From Halarcobacter bivalviorum (lineage in GTDB: Bacteria > Campylobacterota > Campylobacteria > Campylobacterales > Arcobacteraceae), in the NCBI RefSeq assembly GCF_003346815.1, contig NZ_CP031217.1, positions 682,001 through 746,000 on the forward strand: a stretch of 64,000 nucleotides of DNA, read 5' to 3'. Made by a program: the position numbers and the translations under genes. Shown here in pieces: positions 8,277-18,190 of the stretch; the stretch's first letter is position 1, and every line of letters starts with the position of its first letter. The notes beneath the pieces are model-generated. The model worked only from the letters and a program-made list of their open reading frames with translations. It was not told the origin of the DNA and made no database searches.

Positions 8277-10028
8277 ATGAGTGCAAATAAACAACAAAGA
8301 TTTTTACCAACTACAAAAAAAGAGATGGATGAACTTGGCTGGGACCAATGTGATGTAATATTAGTAAGTGGGGATGCTTATATTGATTCTCCATTTATTG
8401 GTGTTGCAGTTGTTGGAAGAATACTTGAAGCTTTAGGTTTTAAAGTAGGAATAATAGGTCAACCTGATATAACAAATGAAGATGTAAAAAGATTAGGAGA
8501 ACCTAAATTATACTGGGGAGTTAGTGGTGGAAGTATTGACTCTATGGTATCAAATTATACAGCAACAAAAAAATTTAGAAATTCAGATGATTATACTCCT
8601 GGTGGAAAAAATGATAAAAGACCAGACCGTGCAACATTAGTATATACAAATCTTATTAGAAGACATTATAAAGATACAGTTCCAATTGTATTAGGTGGAA
8701 TTGAAGCAAGTTTAAGAAGAGTTACTCATTATGATTTTTGGACAAATAAATTAAGAAAACCAATTCTTTTTGATGCAAAAGCAGACTATCTTATTTATGG
8801 TATGGGAGAAGTAGCAATTAGAGAGTTTTCAACTGCTTTAAGAGATGGAAAAGACCCAAGAGAAGTTAGAGGAGTTTGTTATATCTCTAAAGAGCCTGTA
8901 GAAGAGTTTTTACAACTTCCATCTCATCAAGAGTGTTTAGATAATAAAGAGAAATATATAGACCTTTTTGATGATTTTTATAAAAATAATGATCCTATAT
9001 CTGCAAAGGGACTTTGTCAAAAAGTAGATACAAGATATGCAATTCAAAATCCTCCATGTGATTATTTAAATGAGCAAGAGATGGATGAGGTAGCTTCATA
9101 TAACTATATAAGAGATTTACATCCATACCATAAACCACAAGGAAAAGTTAAATGTTTAGAGACGATAAAATTCTCTATTCAGACTCATCACGGATGTTGG
9201 GGAGAATGTAACTTCTGTGCTATTGGAGTTCATCAAGGAAGAACAATAAGAACTAGAAGTGAAAAAAATATTCTTTGGGAAGCAAAAGAGTTTACACAAG
9301 ACAAAGATTTTAAAGGTGTAATCTCAGATGTTGGTGGACCAACAGCTAATATGTATGGTTATGAGTGTAATAAAAAGCTTAAAAAAGGAACTTGTGCAGA
9401 GATTAGATGTGTTGATTATGACAGACTTTGTAAGGTAATGAAAGTTGACCATAGTAGACATTTAAACTTATTAAGAGACATAAGGAAAGTTCCAGGGGTA
9501 AAAAAAGCTTTTGTTGCTTCAGGTTTACGATATGACTTTATTCCAGCAGATAAAAAGTATGGCTATGAGTATTTAAAAGAATTGGTAGAACATCATATTT
9601 CTGGACAAATGAAAGTTGCTCCTGAACATACTTCTGATAGAGTTTTAAAACTTATGGGAAAACCAGGAAAACAACCACTAATTGATTTTAAAAAAATGTA
9701 TGATAAATTAAATAAAGAAGCGGGTAAAAAGCAGTTTTTAACATACTATTTAATTGCAGCACATCCAGGTTGTGAAGAGAAAGATATGCATGAGTTAAAA
9801 CAGTTTACAACTCATGAATTAAAGATGAATCCAGAACAAGCACAGATTTTTACTCCAACACCAGGAACTTACTCTTCTGTTATGTACTATACAGAGATGG
9901 ATCCAGAAACAAGAGAAAAAATTTATGTGGAAAAAGATAGAAATAGAAAAGAGAAACAAAAAAGCATAGTAATTGATAAAAAGTATTATCAACGAAGAAA
10001 AAACAGTAGTGCAGGCTTACAAAGCTAA
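8277..10028 (+). CDS. YgiQ family radical SAM protein
   Basis: A 583-residue protein of the YgiQ type. The N-terminal domain (from DVILVSGDAYIDSPFIGVAVVGR) resembles a cobalamin-binding-like fold. The radical SAM core has the cluster motif C307-x3-C311-x2-C314 (CWGECNFC). Two further Cys pairs lie at about residues 361-385. The C-terminus is basic and rich in Lys and Arg. The reaction of YgiQ proteins is not established. A short spacer separates it from the CheW-type gene upstream, and adk follows with its own promoter. Confidence 0.9.
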   Translation: MSANKQQRFLPTTKKEMDELGWDQCDVILVSGDAYIDSPFIGVAVVGRILEALGFKVGIIGQPDITNEDVKRLGEPKLYWGVSGGSIDSMVSNYTATKKFRNSDDYTPGGKNDKRPDRATLVYTNLIRRHYKDTVPIVLGGIEASLRRVTHYDFWTNKLRKPILFDAKADYLIYGMGEVAIREFSTALRDGKDPREVRGVCYISKEPVEEFLQLPSHQECLDNKEKYIDLFDDFYKNNDPISAKGLCQKVDTRYAIQNPPCDYLNEQEMDEVASYNYIRDLHPYHKPQGKVKCLETIKFSIQTHHGCWGECNFCAIGVHQGRTIRTRSEKNILWEAKEFTQDKDFKGVISDVGGPTANMYGYECNKKLKKGTCAEIRCVDYDRLCKVMKVDHSRHLNLLRDIRKVPGVKKAFVASGLRYDFIPADKKYGYEYLKELVEHHISGQMKVAPEHTSDRVLKLMGKPGKQPLIDFKKMYDKLNKEAGKKQFLTYYLIAAHPGCEEKDMHELKQFTTHELKMNPEQAQIFTPTPGTYSSVMYYTEMDPETREKIYVEKDRNRKEKQKSIVIDKKYYQRRKNSSAGLQS

Positions 10029-10054
10029 GATTTTAAAAATAAGAAAGATATAGA

Positions 10055-10060
10055 TATAAT
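10055..10060 (+). promoter_or_regulatory. -10 box (TATAAT) upstream of adk
   Basis: TATAAT in the context AGATATAATGCC lies about 40 bases before the adk start codon and downstream of the ygiQ-like stop. It is the clearest promoter element for adk. Confidence 0.55.
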
Positions 10061-10099
10061 GCCTTTTTTTAATACAAAAAGATTTAAGAAGGAAGATAT

Positions 10100-10684
10100 T
10101 TGAAAAAACTATTTTTAATTATTGGAGCTCCTGGTTCTGGTAAAACTACAGATGCTGAACTTATTGCAAAAAAACATGAAAATATTACACACTATTCAAC
10201 TGGAGACATGTTAAGAGCTGAAATTGCAAGTGGAAGTAAAAGAGGAGAAGAGATTAACTCTTTTGTTTCAAAAGGTTTAATTGTTCCTATTGAGATTGTA
10301 ATTGAGACTATTGTAACTGCTATTAAAAATGCTTCAACTGATATAGTTGTAATTGATGGTTATCCAAGGTCTATTGAACAAATGACAGAACTAGATAAAT
10401 ATTTAGTAAATGAAAGTGAAGTAGAATTAACTAATGTTATTGAAGTTGAAGTATCTCAAGATACAGCTTTTAAAAGAGTTTTAGGAAGAGCTGCTGATGC
10501 AGAAGTTGTAAGAGCTGATGATAATGAAGAAGTATTTTTAAATAGAATGAAACTTTATATTGAGCCTTTAGCAGAAATCAAATCATTTTACACTCAAAAA
10601 AATCTTTTAAAAGTTATCAGTGGAGAGGGAACTATTGAGCAAATCGTTCAAGAGATGGATGAATTTATTCAATCAAGGGTTTAA
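10100..10684 (+). CDS. adk: Adenylate kinase
   Basis: It converts AMP and ATP to two ADP. The P-loop GAPGSGKTT is at residues 8-16. STGDMLR, DGYPRS and the short LID region ([14 protein letters not shown]) without zinc cysteines are visible. The length of 194 residues fits the short-LID bacterial type. Start TTG 10100 has the strong AAGGAAG at 10089-10095. The CinA-like gene follows after five bases, so the two form an operon. Confidence 0.97.
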   Translation: MKKLFLIIGAPGSGKTTDAELIAKKHENITHYSTGDMLRAEIASGSKRGEEINSFVSKGLIVPIEIVIETIVTAIKNASTDIVVIDGYPRSIEQMTELDKYLVNESEVELTNVIEVEVSQDTAFKRVLGRAADAEVVRADDNEEVFLNRMKLYIEPLAEIKSFYTQKNLLKVISGEGTIEQIVQEMDEFIQSRV

Positions 10685-10689
10685 ACAAA

Positions 10690-11454
10690 ATGCTTAAACA
10701 AGCAAATTTCTACTCAGTAATTATTGGTACAGAATTATTAAATGGGCGTCGAAAAGATGCCCATTTTGCTTTTTTAAATGAGCAACTTCTTAAAAGAGGT
10801 TGGACACACAAAGCCTCTTTTGTGATTGAAGATGATACAAGTTTAATGGAAAATATCTATAAGCTCATAAAAGAAGATAAAAATTCTGTGATGTTTTCAT
10901 ATGGTGGTATTGGTGCTACTCCTGATGATTATACGAGACAAATAGCTGCAAAAGTATTTCGAGATGGGAAAATGGAATATAATCAAAAAGCACAAGAGCT
11001 TATAATAAACCAATTTGGACAAGAGGCTTATCCCCATAGAATAGAGATGGGAAATCTTCCTATAAATGCAAAACTTCTTAAAAATGTAGTAAATAATGTA
11101 GCTGGTTTTTATTTAGATGATAGATTCTTTTTTACTCCAGGTTTCCCTTCAATGAGTCAATCCATGGTTATTGAAGCTTTAGATAAACATTATGCTAAAA
11201 ATGAACTAATAAAATATAGAAAGACTCTAACTGCTTTTTGTGGAGAAAATGATTTAATCTCTTTGATGAAAGAAGTACCTAGTGAAATAGAGTTATCTTC
11301 TTTACCTAAAATAATTGAGGATAAAAGACAAGTAGTTCTCTCTTTAAGTTCTTCAAATAAAGAACTCTTAGAAACAAATTTTGAAAAATTTATAAATTTT
11401 TGTCAAGAAAAGAGTATAAAATATACTCTTGAAGATATAAATCAAGTAAAATAA
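10690..11454 (+). CDS. CinA N-terminal / molybdopterin-binding-like domain protein
   Basis: This protein of 254 residues has the MoaB/Mog-type fold seen at the N-terminus of CinA: IIGTELLNGRRKDAHFAFLNEQLLKRG, the glycine-rich SYGGIGATPDDYT motif, and FTPGFPSM. The C-terminal nicotinamide-nucleotide deamidase (PncC) domain of full CinA is absent. Stand-alone members are thought to hydrolyse ADP-ribose-type nucleotides or bind molybdopterin; the function here is not settled. It is cotranscribed with adk (five-base gap). Confidence 0.85.
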   Translation: MLKQANFYSVIIGTELLNGRRKDAHFAFLNEQLLKRGWTHKASFVIEDDTSLMENIYKLIKEDKNSVMFSYGGIGATPDDYTRQIAAKVFRDGKMEYNQKAQELIINQFGQEAYPHRIEMGNLPINAKLLKNVVNNVAGFYLDDRFFFTPGFPSMSQSMVIEALDKHYAKNELIKYRKTLTAFCGENDLISLMKEVPSEIELSSLPKIIEDKRQVVLSLSSSNKELLETNFEKFINFCQEKSIKYTLEDINQVK

Positions 11455-11456
11455 TT

Positions 11457-11491
11457 CTTTATAACTATCGAGAAAGTAGATAGTTGTAAAG
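11457..11491 (+). terminator. 13-bp hairpin after the CinA-like gene
   Basis: CTTTATAACTATC at 11457-11469 pairs with GATAGTTGTAAAG at 11479-11491, with one G-T wobble and a nine-base loop. It begins three bases after the stop codon. There is no strong U-tract, so termination is probable rather than certain. Confidence 0.55.
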
Positions 11492-11541
11492 AGTAGCTTC
11501 TAACTTAAGAAAAAATTTAGTTAAAAACCTTTTTTTTGAAC

Positions 11542-11547
11542 TATAAT
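11542..11547 (+). promoter_or_regulatory. -10 box (TATAAT) upstream of the 2OG oxygenase gene
   Basis: TATAAT lies 30 bases before the chosen TTG start at 11578. It overlaps the region that would be coding if the upstream in-frame TTG at 11536 were used, which argues for the later start. Confidence 0.5.
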
Positions 11548-11577
11548 TGCGTGCTTAACTTTAATTTAGGAACTAAC

Positions 11578-12291
11578 TTGAAATTAGATCAAATTAGTAA
11601 TTATGTTTTCTGTGATAGAAGATTAAATGATTTTGATTTTGAAATAAAACTACTTCCCAATCCCTATTATGATTATCCATTTTTAATTATAAAAGATTTT
11701 TTATCTCAAACAATATGTGATGATATTATAAAAAGTGTCAAAAAAGAAGATGATTTTATTGATGCAAAAATCAAAAAAGAGAACTATTTAAACTATACAG
11801 ATAAAAGTATTAGAAAAACAAAAATTTATAAACTTTCAGATGAGTATAAAAATATCTATACAAAGAGATTTTTAGAGTGCCAAAAACAAATAGAAGAGTA
11901 TTTTTCTTTAGCTCTTACTACAAGTACAAAAGTACAGGTTTTAGAGTATCAAGAAGGCTCTTTTTATAAAGCACACAGTGATGATTCAAATATGATTTAT
12001 AAAGATGAAGAGCTTATAGGTTTTAAAAATGTAGCAATTAACAGAAAAATTACTACTGTTCTTTTTGCTTCTTCATGTGATGAGGAAAAGAAAGAGTATA
12101 ACACTTTTAGTGGAGGAGAATTAGTTTTTAATTTTCTTTTTGATGAAAAGGGTGATGTTATAAAATATAAACCTAAAGCTGGAGAGATGATTGTCTTTTT
12201 AAGTAACCCCTATTTTACCCATGAAGTTTTAGAGGTAAAAAGTGGTTACAGATTGAGCTTAGTTCAATGGCATGATGCTCTTATTTCTTAA
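11578..12291 (+). CDS. 2-oxoglutarate/Fe(II)-dependent oxygenase, prolyl 4-hydroxylase-like
   Basis: The C-terminal half shows the Fe(II) triad: H and D in KAHSDD, and the distal His in FTHEVLEV. An Arg nine residues later (GYRLSLVQWHD) is placed to bind 2-oxoglutarate. The segments TTVLFAS, SGGELVF and KPKAGEMIVF fit the double-stranded beta-helix of the prolyl 4-hydroxylase alpha-subunit family. The substrate is unknown; in bacteria it may be a protein side chain. Start TTG 11578 has TTTAGGA at the right distance. The 3' end overlaps the convergent mscS-type gene by 11 bases. Confidence 0.85.
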   Translation: MKLDQISNYVFCDRRLNDFDFEIKLLPNPYYDYPFLIIKDFLSQTICDDIIKSVKKEDDFIDAKIKKENYLNYTDKSIRKTKIYKLSDEYKNIYTKRFLECQKQIEEYFSLALTTSTKVQVLEYQEGSFYKAHSDDSNMIYKDEELIGFKNVAINRKITTVLFASSCDEEKKEYNTFSGGELVFNFLFDEKGDVIKYKPKAGEMIVFLSNPYFTHEVLEVKSGYRLSLVQWHDALIS

Positions 12292-14065
12292 TATGTAAAT
12301 CCAATTGAGGGAAAGGAATTTCTATATTATTTTTATATAATGTATTATAAATAAGAAGTAGAAAGTCTGATTTTAAAGCATTTGGAGTAACTCTATCGTT
12401 TGTTTTTATCCAAACAAGAAGCTCCAAATCAACACTACTATTATTCATATTTTCAAATCTAATTTCTGGTTGTTTATCTTTATCATCTCTGATAAAAGTT
12501 AAACTGCTATTTAATAACTCTTCTAAAACAACTTCTTTTACCTTTTCAATTTTTGTTCCATAAGCAACACCAAAAGGAACATGAAGTCTTCTTGATTTAT
12601 CTTCTAAAGTCCAGTTGATAACATTGTTTTGAATAAAAGATGAGTTTGGCACAACAATATCAATATTATCAAAAGTTTTAACAGTAGTTGACCTTACTCT
12701 AATATCTGTTACTGTACCTTTTAAAAGATCACTTATCTCAATAACATCTCCAATTCTAATTGTTCTTTCAAACATTAGAATAATTCCAGAAATAAAGTTT
12801 GAAACAACAGTTTGAAGTCCAAACCCAATACCAATAGATAAAGCTCCAGCGATTAGTGAAATTGAGGACATATCAATTCCTAAACTTCCAAGAGCTATTA
12901 TAAAAGTAATAAAAATAATTAGATAAAAACCAACATTTGAAGAGATTTTTAATGACATTTCACTTATATTTGGCCATTTTGAAGAGATTTTAAAAATCCA
13001 TCTTTTGTAGATTTTCCCTATTACAATCCCTATGATAATAAGTATAAAGGCTTTTACTAAACTCATTGGAGTTATGGCTTGTTCATTAAAAACTACTAAG
13101 CTAGTATCAAAAAAAGCTTTTATTGAATCAAAAAAAGTAGAGATTTTTATATTTGATGTTGCTAGGGCAAGTTTCGTATTATTTAACCTCTTTTTTGCAA
13201 GGTGGGCAAAGGCCTCTTTTAAATATTTGTACTCATTTACTTCAAGAATAATTGAGTTTAAAAATCTATACTCTTTTAGATAAGCTTCTTCATTCTTCTC
13301 TTTTAGAAAAAGTAGAAGTTTTTTTGAAGATAAATAGATATTTGAAATAAGTAGATTTTCTCTTTTTTTATCTACTAAGTTAATCTTCTTTTCAAGTTCA
13401 AGAATAGTTTTTGTATTATCATTTAATCTCTCTCGTTGAAGAGAGTTTTTTAAAGAGTTAATACTCTCTTCAAAATTATTTATTTCATTGTTATTTTTAT
13501 TAATACTTGTTGTTAGAGTACTCTCTTTTTCAATTCTTAAATCATTTAAAGAGCCATCAATTCTATTTAAAATTTCTATTTTATGTTTTTCATATAAAGA
13601 GATTTTTTTATCAAGATTAGCTTTTTCTATTTTATTATAAGCAAATTGTAATTGATAAATCAACAGTCTATTTTTTTCAATCTCTAAGATATTTTCAATT
13701 CTCTTTTTTAGATAAGATAAGTTTTCTTGTACTTCAAAAGATAACTCTTTATCTTCATCCTCTTTTTTATCTAAATCAACTAAAAACTTCATAGCTTCAA
13801 TTGCTTCATTCGAAGTTTCAATTTGCGTATCTTTATACTCTTTTATAGAAACAACTTTTTCATTTGCTTCTTTTAAAATTTCTAGATATTTTCTTTCATC
13901 TTCTATTATTTTTAGAGGTTTTTCCTCTTTTTTTAAAGAGTTTTCTATTTGTTGTTCAATTTTTTCAAAATATTGAATGTTCTCTTTTGTATCAAAAAGT
14001 TTTGTATCAATTGCAGCTGAAAGACAAAAAGAGAAAAGTAAAGAAAAAATAAAAATAAATCTCAT
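12281..14065 (-). CDS. Mechanosensitive channel, MscS family with long periplasmic coiled coil
   Basis: A signal peptide (cut near SAA) is followed by about 300 residues of charged coiled coil, then three or more membrane helices from about residue 330. The pore-lining helix has the MscS pattern GLQTVVSNFISGIILMFERTIRIGDVI. The C-terminal cytoplasmic cage begins with VTDIRVRSTTVKTFDN, including the usual IVVPNSSF. It protects against hypo-osmotic shock in this family. Its 594 residues make it larger than MscS (286) and like the mid-sized YbdG/YnaI or MscK-type channels. Confidence 0.93.
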   Translation of the reverse strand: MRFIFIFSLLFSFCLSAAIDTKLFDTKENIQYFEKIEQQIENSLKKEEKPLKIIEDERKYLEILKEANEKVVSIKEYKDTQIETSNEAIEAMKFLVDLDKKEDEDKELSFEVQENLSYLKKRIENILEIEKNRLLIYQLQFAYNKIEKANLDKKISLYEKHKIEILNRIDGSLNDLRIEKESTLTTSINKNNNEINNFEESINSLKNSLQRERLNDNTKTILELEKKINLVDKKRENLLISNIYLSSKKLLLFLKEKNEEAYLKEYRFLNSIILEVNEYKYLKEAFAHLAKKRLNNTKLALATSNIKISTFFDSIKAFFDTSLVVFNEQAITPMSLVKAFILIIIGIVIGKIYKRWIFKISSKWPNISEMSLKISSNVGFYLIIFITFIIALGSLGIDMSSISLIAGALSIGIGFGLQTVVSNFISGIILMFERTIRIGDVIEISDLLKGTVTDIRVRSTTVKTFDNIDIVVPNSSFIQNNVINWTLEDKSRRLHVPFGVAYGTKIEKVKEVVLEELLNSSLTFIRDDKDKQPEIRFENMNNSSVDLELLVWIKTNDRVTPNALKSDFLLLIYNTLYKNNIEIPFPQLDLHIKK

Positions 14066-14141
14066 TATAAACCTTAGAATTTTTTTATTATAATATAATA
14101 CAAAAGCAAAATAGATGTTTAATATTTTAAAGGAATAGAAA

Positions 14142-15113
14142 GTGAAACAAAATGGATTATCTCATGCTGTTATTTTTGATAAAAAAGGAGGTGCTAAAAC
14201 CTTATCTTTTGAGCAAATAGAAAATTATAATAAAGAGATGGGATTATTATGGGTTCATTTTGACTATTCAAGCCAAGAAGCAATAGAGTGGATAAGCAAT
14301 AAAAGTGGAATTGATCCAATCGCAAGTGAAGCCTTGCTAACTGCTGAAACAAGACCTAGAACAACAGTTTTTGATGATTCTATCTTATTAGCTTTAAGGG
14401 GAGTAAATTTAAATGCAAACTCAAATCCTGAAGATATGATTTCAATTAGACTTTTTATTAGTGAAGATTTAATAATAAGTACAAAAAAAAGAGATTTACT
14501 CTCTGTAAAAGATATTTTGGATAGTTTTGAAAAAAATAAAGGACCTGAGAATAGTGCAGAGTTTTTAATATCTCTTACTGATAGGCTTACTTCAAGAATG
14601 GAAGGAACTATTGAGGATTTACAAGATAAATCAAGTGAAGTAGAAGAGATGATGTTAGAATCAAGTAGTATTCAACTAAGAACAGAAATCTCAAAGATAA
14701 GAAGAGAAGCAATATCACTAAGAAGATATCTAGCTCCACAAAGGGAAGCTATGTATAAATTATATCACGATAAAATCTCATGGCTTAATGAGTATGATAA
14801 AATCCAGCTAAGAGAGATAACTGACCAACTAATTAGATATATTGAAGAGTTAGACTCAGTAAATGACAAAGTAACTTTAATACAAGAAGAGTTATTAAAT
14901 AAAGTTAGTGAAGAGATGAACCAAAGAATGTATGTATTATCAATAATCTCTGCAATATTTTTACCTCTTGGTTTTTTAACTGGTCTTTTTGGTATAAATG
15001 TTGGAGGTTTACCTGGAACTGAAAATTCAAATGCTTTTATGGTTTTTTCTGGTATTTTAGCTGTGGTAGGAGTATTTCAGTATTACTTATTAAAAAAATT
15101 TAAATGGATATAA
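14142..15113 (+). CDS. CorA/ZntB-type divalent cation transporter
   Basis: The long cytoplasmic N-terminal funnel is followed by two C-terminal membrane helices. The signature loop reads FGINVGGLPG, a G-I-N variant of the G-M-N motif of CorA. This and the sequence LFGINVGGxPG resemble the ZntB branch (zinc or proton-coupled cation transport). The start is GTG 14142 with AAAGGAA just upstream. The gene overlaps mgtE by ten bases, so two unrelated cation-channel families are translated in one operon. The choice of Mg2+ or Zn2+ cannot be made from sequence alone. Confidence 0.9.
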   Translation: MKQNGLSHAVIFDKKGGAKTLSFEQIENYNKEMGLLWVHFDYSSQEAIEWISNKSGIDPIASEALLTAETRPRTTVFDDSILLALRGVNLNANSNPEDMISIRLFISEDLIISTKKRDLLSVKDILDSFEKNKGPENSAEFLISLTDRLTSRMEGTIEDLQDKSSEVEEMMLESSSIQLRTEISKIRREAISLRRYLAPQREAMYKLYHDKISWLNEYDKIQLREITDQLIRYIEELDSVNDKVTLIQEELLNKVSEEMNQRMYVLSIISAIFLPLGFLTGLFGINVGGLPGTENSNAFMVFSGILAVVGVFQYYLLKKFKWI

Positions 15114-16483
15114 AGATGGAAGAATTAAAAGATTTTGAAGAGATTAAAGAGTTTTTATTTCAAGCAATAGAAGATTATAAAAAGGGAGAGAATTTTGATA
15201 TTCACCCTTATGATTTAGCTGAACAATTATTAAGATTAAGAGAGTTAAATCATGAAGAATACGAGAGTCTGTGTAAAAAAATTCCAAGTGAACTTTTTGC
15301 AGAAATTCTTTGTGAAATGCCAACTTATGTTCAAGAAGAGATTCCAGAAGTAATTAGTAGTAAAAAAGTTGCAAATATTACTTCTAAAATGGATAGTGAT
15401 GATGCCTCTGAACTTATTTATAATATTTCTCAAAAAGATGAGGAAGCAGCACAAACTATTCTTTCTAAACTTGATGAAGAAGATAAAGAAGTTATTGAAA
15501 AACTTAACTCATATGAGGATAATGAAGCTGGTTCATATATGCAAAGTGAGCTTTTTTCCGTATCTTTATATGAAAAAATAGATGTGGCACTAAGAAGATT
15601 AAAAAAGCTAAAAGAAGAAGAGTATTTAGATAATGTTTTTCATGCTTATCTAACAGAAAAAGATGGAACTTTTATTGGAAGTATTGGTCTTGAAGAGTTA
15701 ATTGTATTTGATAGAGATTTAACTTTTGATGATTTACCAAAAGAGAAGATAAAAACATATTCAAGTAGTCACCTTTTAGATATTTCTGAAGTTGTTGATA
15801 TGTTTACAAACTATAACTTAAGTGCAATTGCAATTGTTGATGATAATAATAAATTAGTTGGACGAATTACTCACGATGATATTCATGATGTAATTCAAGA
15901 ACAAGATACTAAACAATTATATTCTCTTGCTGGGGTTAATGATGATGCAGAGCAAGAAGAGAGTATGTATCTTATTGGTAAGAATAGGGCCTTTTGGTTA
16001 GGAATAAACTTAGTTACAGCTATTTTAGCTTCTGTTGTTATTGGTCTGTTTGATTCAACTATTCAATCTTTAGTTGCCTTAGCTGTTTTAATGCCTATTG
16101 TTGCTTCAATGGGAGGAAATGCAGGAACACAAACTTTAACAGTAACAGTTAGACAAATGGCTTTAGGAGATATCTCTTATACAGATGCAAAGAAGACTAT
16201 TAAAAAAGAGGTAATAATCTCACTTTTTAATGGTTTTCTTTTTGCTTTCGTAATTGGTGTGATAGCTTTTTTATGGTTTAAGATGCCTCTTTTAGGAGTA
16301 GTTATTGCTATTTCAATGGTTATAAATTTATTTAGTGCAGGTTTCTTTGGTGCAGTTATTCCTATACTTTTAGAAAAGTTTGAAATTGACCCTGCAATTG
16401 GTTCTACTGTAATTTTAACAACAGTTACAGATGTAGTTGGTTTCTTTAGCTTTTTAGGTCTAGCAACAATTATTCTATTATAA
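15104..16483 (+). CDS. mgtE: Magnesium transporter MgtE
   Basis: The protein (459 residues) has the N-terminal MgtE helical domain, a pair of CBS domains (about residues 135-255, with SAIAIVDDNNKLVGRITHDDI) and five membrane helices in the last 170 residues. VASMGGNAGTQTLTVTVR is the pore signature of the family. CBS domains in MgtE sense cytosolic Mg2+ and gate the channel. The start may be ATG 15104, overlapping the CorA-type gene, or ATG 15116 four codons later. It ends four bases before the convergent Sel1 gene. Confidence 0.95.
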   Translation: MDIKMEELKDFEEIKEFLFQAIEDYKKGENFDIHPYDLAEQLLRLRELNHEEYESLCKKIPSELFAEILCEMPTYVQEEIPEVISSKKVANITSKMDSDDASELIYNISQKDEEAAQTILSKLDEEDKEVIEKLNSYEDNEAGSYMQSELFSVSLYEKIDVALRRLKKLKEEEYLDNVFHAYLTEKDGTFIGSIGLEELIVFDRDLTFDDLPKEKIKTYSSSHLLDISEVVDMFTNYNLSAIAIVDDNNKLVGRITHDDIHDVIQEQDTKQLYSLAGVNDDAEQEESMYLIGKNRAFWLGINLVTAILASVVIGLFDSTIQSLVALAVLMPIVASMGGNAGTQTLTVTVRQMALGDISYTDAKKTIKKEVIISLFNGFLFAFVIGVIAFLWFKMPLLGVVIAISMVINLFSAGFFGAVIPILLEKFEIDPAIGSTVILTTVTDVVGFFSFLGLATIILL

Positions 16484-16487
16484 CTCG

Positions 16488-17153
16488 TTAATTAGAAGGT
16501 TTTGTATAAAAGTTAAACTTCCAACCCTTGTCTTCATCATATTTTTCAAGGTTGTAAGTCTCCCAAACTTTTATGCACTTCTTATTTCCGTTTTTAACTC
16601 CCTCTTTGGCAAACTGATGTGCTCTTCCAAAGTTTGGAAATACTCCTTTTCCATTTGCATACATAAAAGCAAGATTACAATGGGCATCTTCATCCCCTTG
16701 TTTAGAAGCATATTCAAAATATTTAATAGCTAGTTTATAATCTTTATCTACAGCAATTCCTGCTGCTAAAAATTGACCTATCATATTCTGAGCAGGTGCA
16801 TATCCATCATTTGCTGCTTTTAAAAAAGTATTGAAAGCTAGTTTTTCATCAAAATAAGGAGACTTCTTATTAATATAGAGTTTTCCTAAAAAGTAAGTTG
16901 ATTTATGATGATTAAGTAAACTGCCTTGTTCTAAAAAGATTTTTGCAGTTGAGATACTTTTTTGTACCCCTTCCCCTTTTAAATATAAAGTTGCAAGTCT
17001 AAAGATTGAATTAGTATCCTCTCTTTTAGCTAAAACTCTATAAGAGCTTAGAGCTTCTAAAACACCTTTTTCTTTCTCTATCTCTCTTACTTCTTCAAAA
17101 CTAAGACTAAAGGCAAAGCTTGTAATTAAAATAGTTAAGATAAGGTGTTTCAT
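16488..17153 (-). CDS. Secreted Sel1-repeat (TPR-like) protein
   Basis: A signal peptide (to about FSLS) precedes about four Sel1-like repeats, seen as AxxYFExASKQGDEDAHCNLAxMYANGKGV and similar units. Such repeats form a solenoid for protein contacts. Many Campylobacterota carry secreted Sel1 proteins, often with paired cysteines; here few Cys are present, so the cysteine-rich Hcp type is unlikely. It lies 11 bases after alr and appears to be the third gene of the uvrC-alr operon. Its partner is unknown. Confidence 0.8.
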   Translation of the reverse strand: MKHLILTILITSFAFSLSFEEVREIEKEKGVLEALSSYRVLAKREDTNSIFRLATLYLKGEGVQKSISTAKIFLEQGSLLNHHKSTYFLGKLYINKKSPYFDEKLAFNTFLKAANDGYAPAQNMIGQFLAAGIAVDKDYKLAIKYFEYASKQGDEDAHCNLAFMYANGKGVFPNFGRAHQFAKEGVKNGNKKCIKVWETYNLEKYDEDKGWKFNFYTKPSN

Positions 17154-17164
17154 TTTTTACTCTT

Positions 17165-18187
17165 TTATATAATCTCTTTTTCTATATTTGGATTAAGTGT
17201 TGTAGTTATTTCATAAGTTATTGTATCATGAATCTCTGCTAATTGTCTAACATCATCAAAGATACATACTTTTTCATCTTTAGAGTTAATAGAACAATTA
17301 TCCATTGATACTCTTCCTAATATCTCATATCCTTTAGGAGTAGTATATCTTTTTTTACCATTTAATCTTAAGAAGCCATCTCCATATCCAACATCATAAG
17401 TTGATACATCCATATCTTCTTTTGCAGTAAAAATTCCTCCATAACCAACTCTTTGACCTTTCGTTATTTTTCTACTAGAAATTCTTTGTGCCCAAAGAGA
17501 CATTACAGGTTTTAAATCTGGATTATCAAAGATAGAATCTGACTCTAAATAACCATATTGTGCAATACCAACTCGAGCTAAATCTTCTTGGTAATTCTTA
17601 AATCTAAATAAAGCTGAAGAGTTAGCTGAATGAAACTTCGGAATTGGTAAAAAAAGTTTTTCACATGTGTTCACAGTTATGTTTTTTGCGCGCTTGAAAT
17701 TCTCTTTTTGCCAAAAGAATTCACATGATAAAATATCTGCGCTTCTAAAGTGAGTCATTACTCCTGTCAAGTTTAAATTTTTCCTTAAAGTACCATGAAT
17801 AGCCTCTTCTAGAGTTTCTATTGAAATTCCATTTCTATGCATTCCTGTATCAATTTTTAAGTGAACATTCGTATTTTCGGGTACTTTTTCAAGTTGTTCA
17901 AGGCTATTCACAACTATGTGAAAAGAATGTGAATAAGTGTGAAAAGTAGTATCAGCCAAGATTAAGATTTGCTCAAAAAATGTCTCAATTTTTTTAGCTT
18001 CTTCACATGTTCTCACAACTGCATTTTTAATTCCAAACTCTTTTGCCATTGAAGCAATTTCTACAAGTCCATGACCATAGGCATTATCTTTTAAAACCAC
18101 TGCGATTTTATCTTTTGAACCTGCTTGTTCAGAAATTATTTTTAAGTTATGAAAATAATTTTCTTTATTTAAAACGATTTTTGCCAA
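17165..18187 (-). CDS. alr: Alanine racemase
   Basis: This PLP enzyme makes D-alanine for peptidoglycan. The PLP lysine is K33 in [23 protein letters not shown], the substrate-binding YGGIF and DNCSI are also visible. Its 340 residues make it a little shorter than most Alr (about 360). It starts with TTG three bases after the uvrC stop, so translation is probably coupled. Confidence 0.95.
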   Translation of the reverse strand: MAKIVLNKENYFHNLKIISEQAGSKDKIAVVLKDNAYGHGLVEIASMAKEFGIKNAVVRTCEEAKKIETFFEQILILADTTFHTYSHSFHIVVNSLEQLEKVPENTNVHLKIDTGMHRNGISIETLEEAIHGTLRKNLNLTGVMTHFRSADILSCEFFWQKENFKRAKNITVNTCEKLFLPIPKFHSANSSALFRFKNYQEDLARVGIAQYGYLESDSIFDNPDLKPVMSLWAQRISSRKITKGQRVGYGGIFTAKEDMDVSTYDVGYGDGFLRLNGKKRYTTPKGYEILGRVSMDNCSINSKDEKVCIFDDVRQLAEIHDTITYEITTTLNPNIEKEII

Positions 18188-18190
18188 GTC

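Noticed and set aside
11536-11577. Upstream TTG start for the 2OG oxygenase
   Set aside because: The frame would contain the TATAAT -10 box, and the later TTG has AGGA in front.
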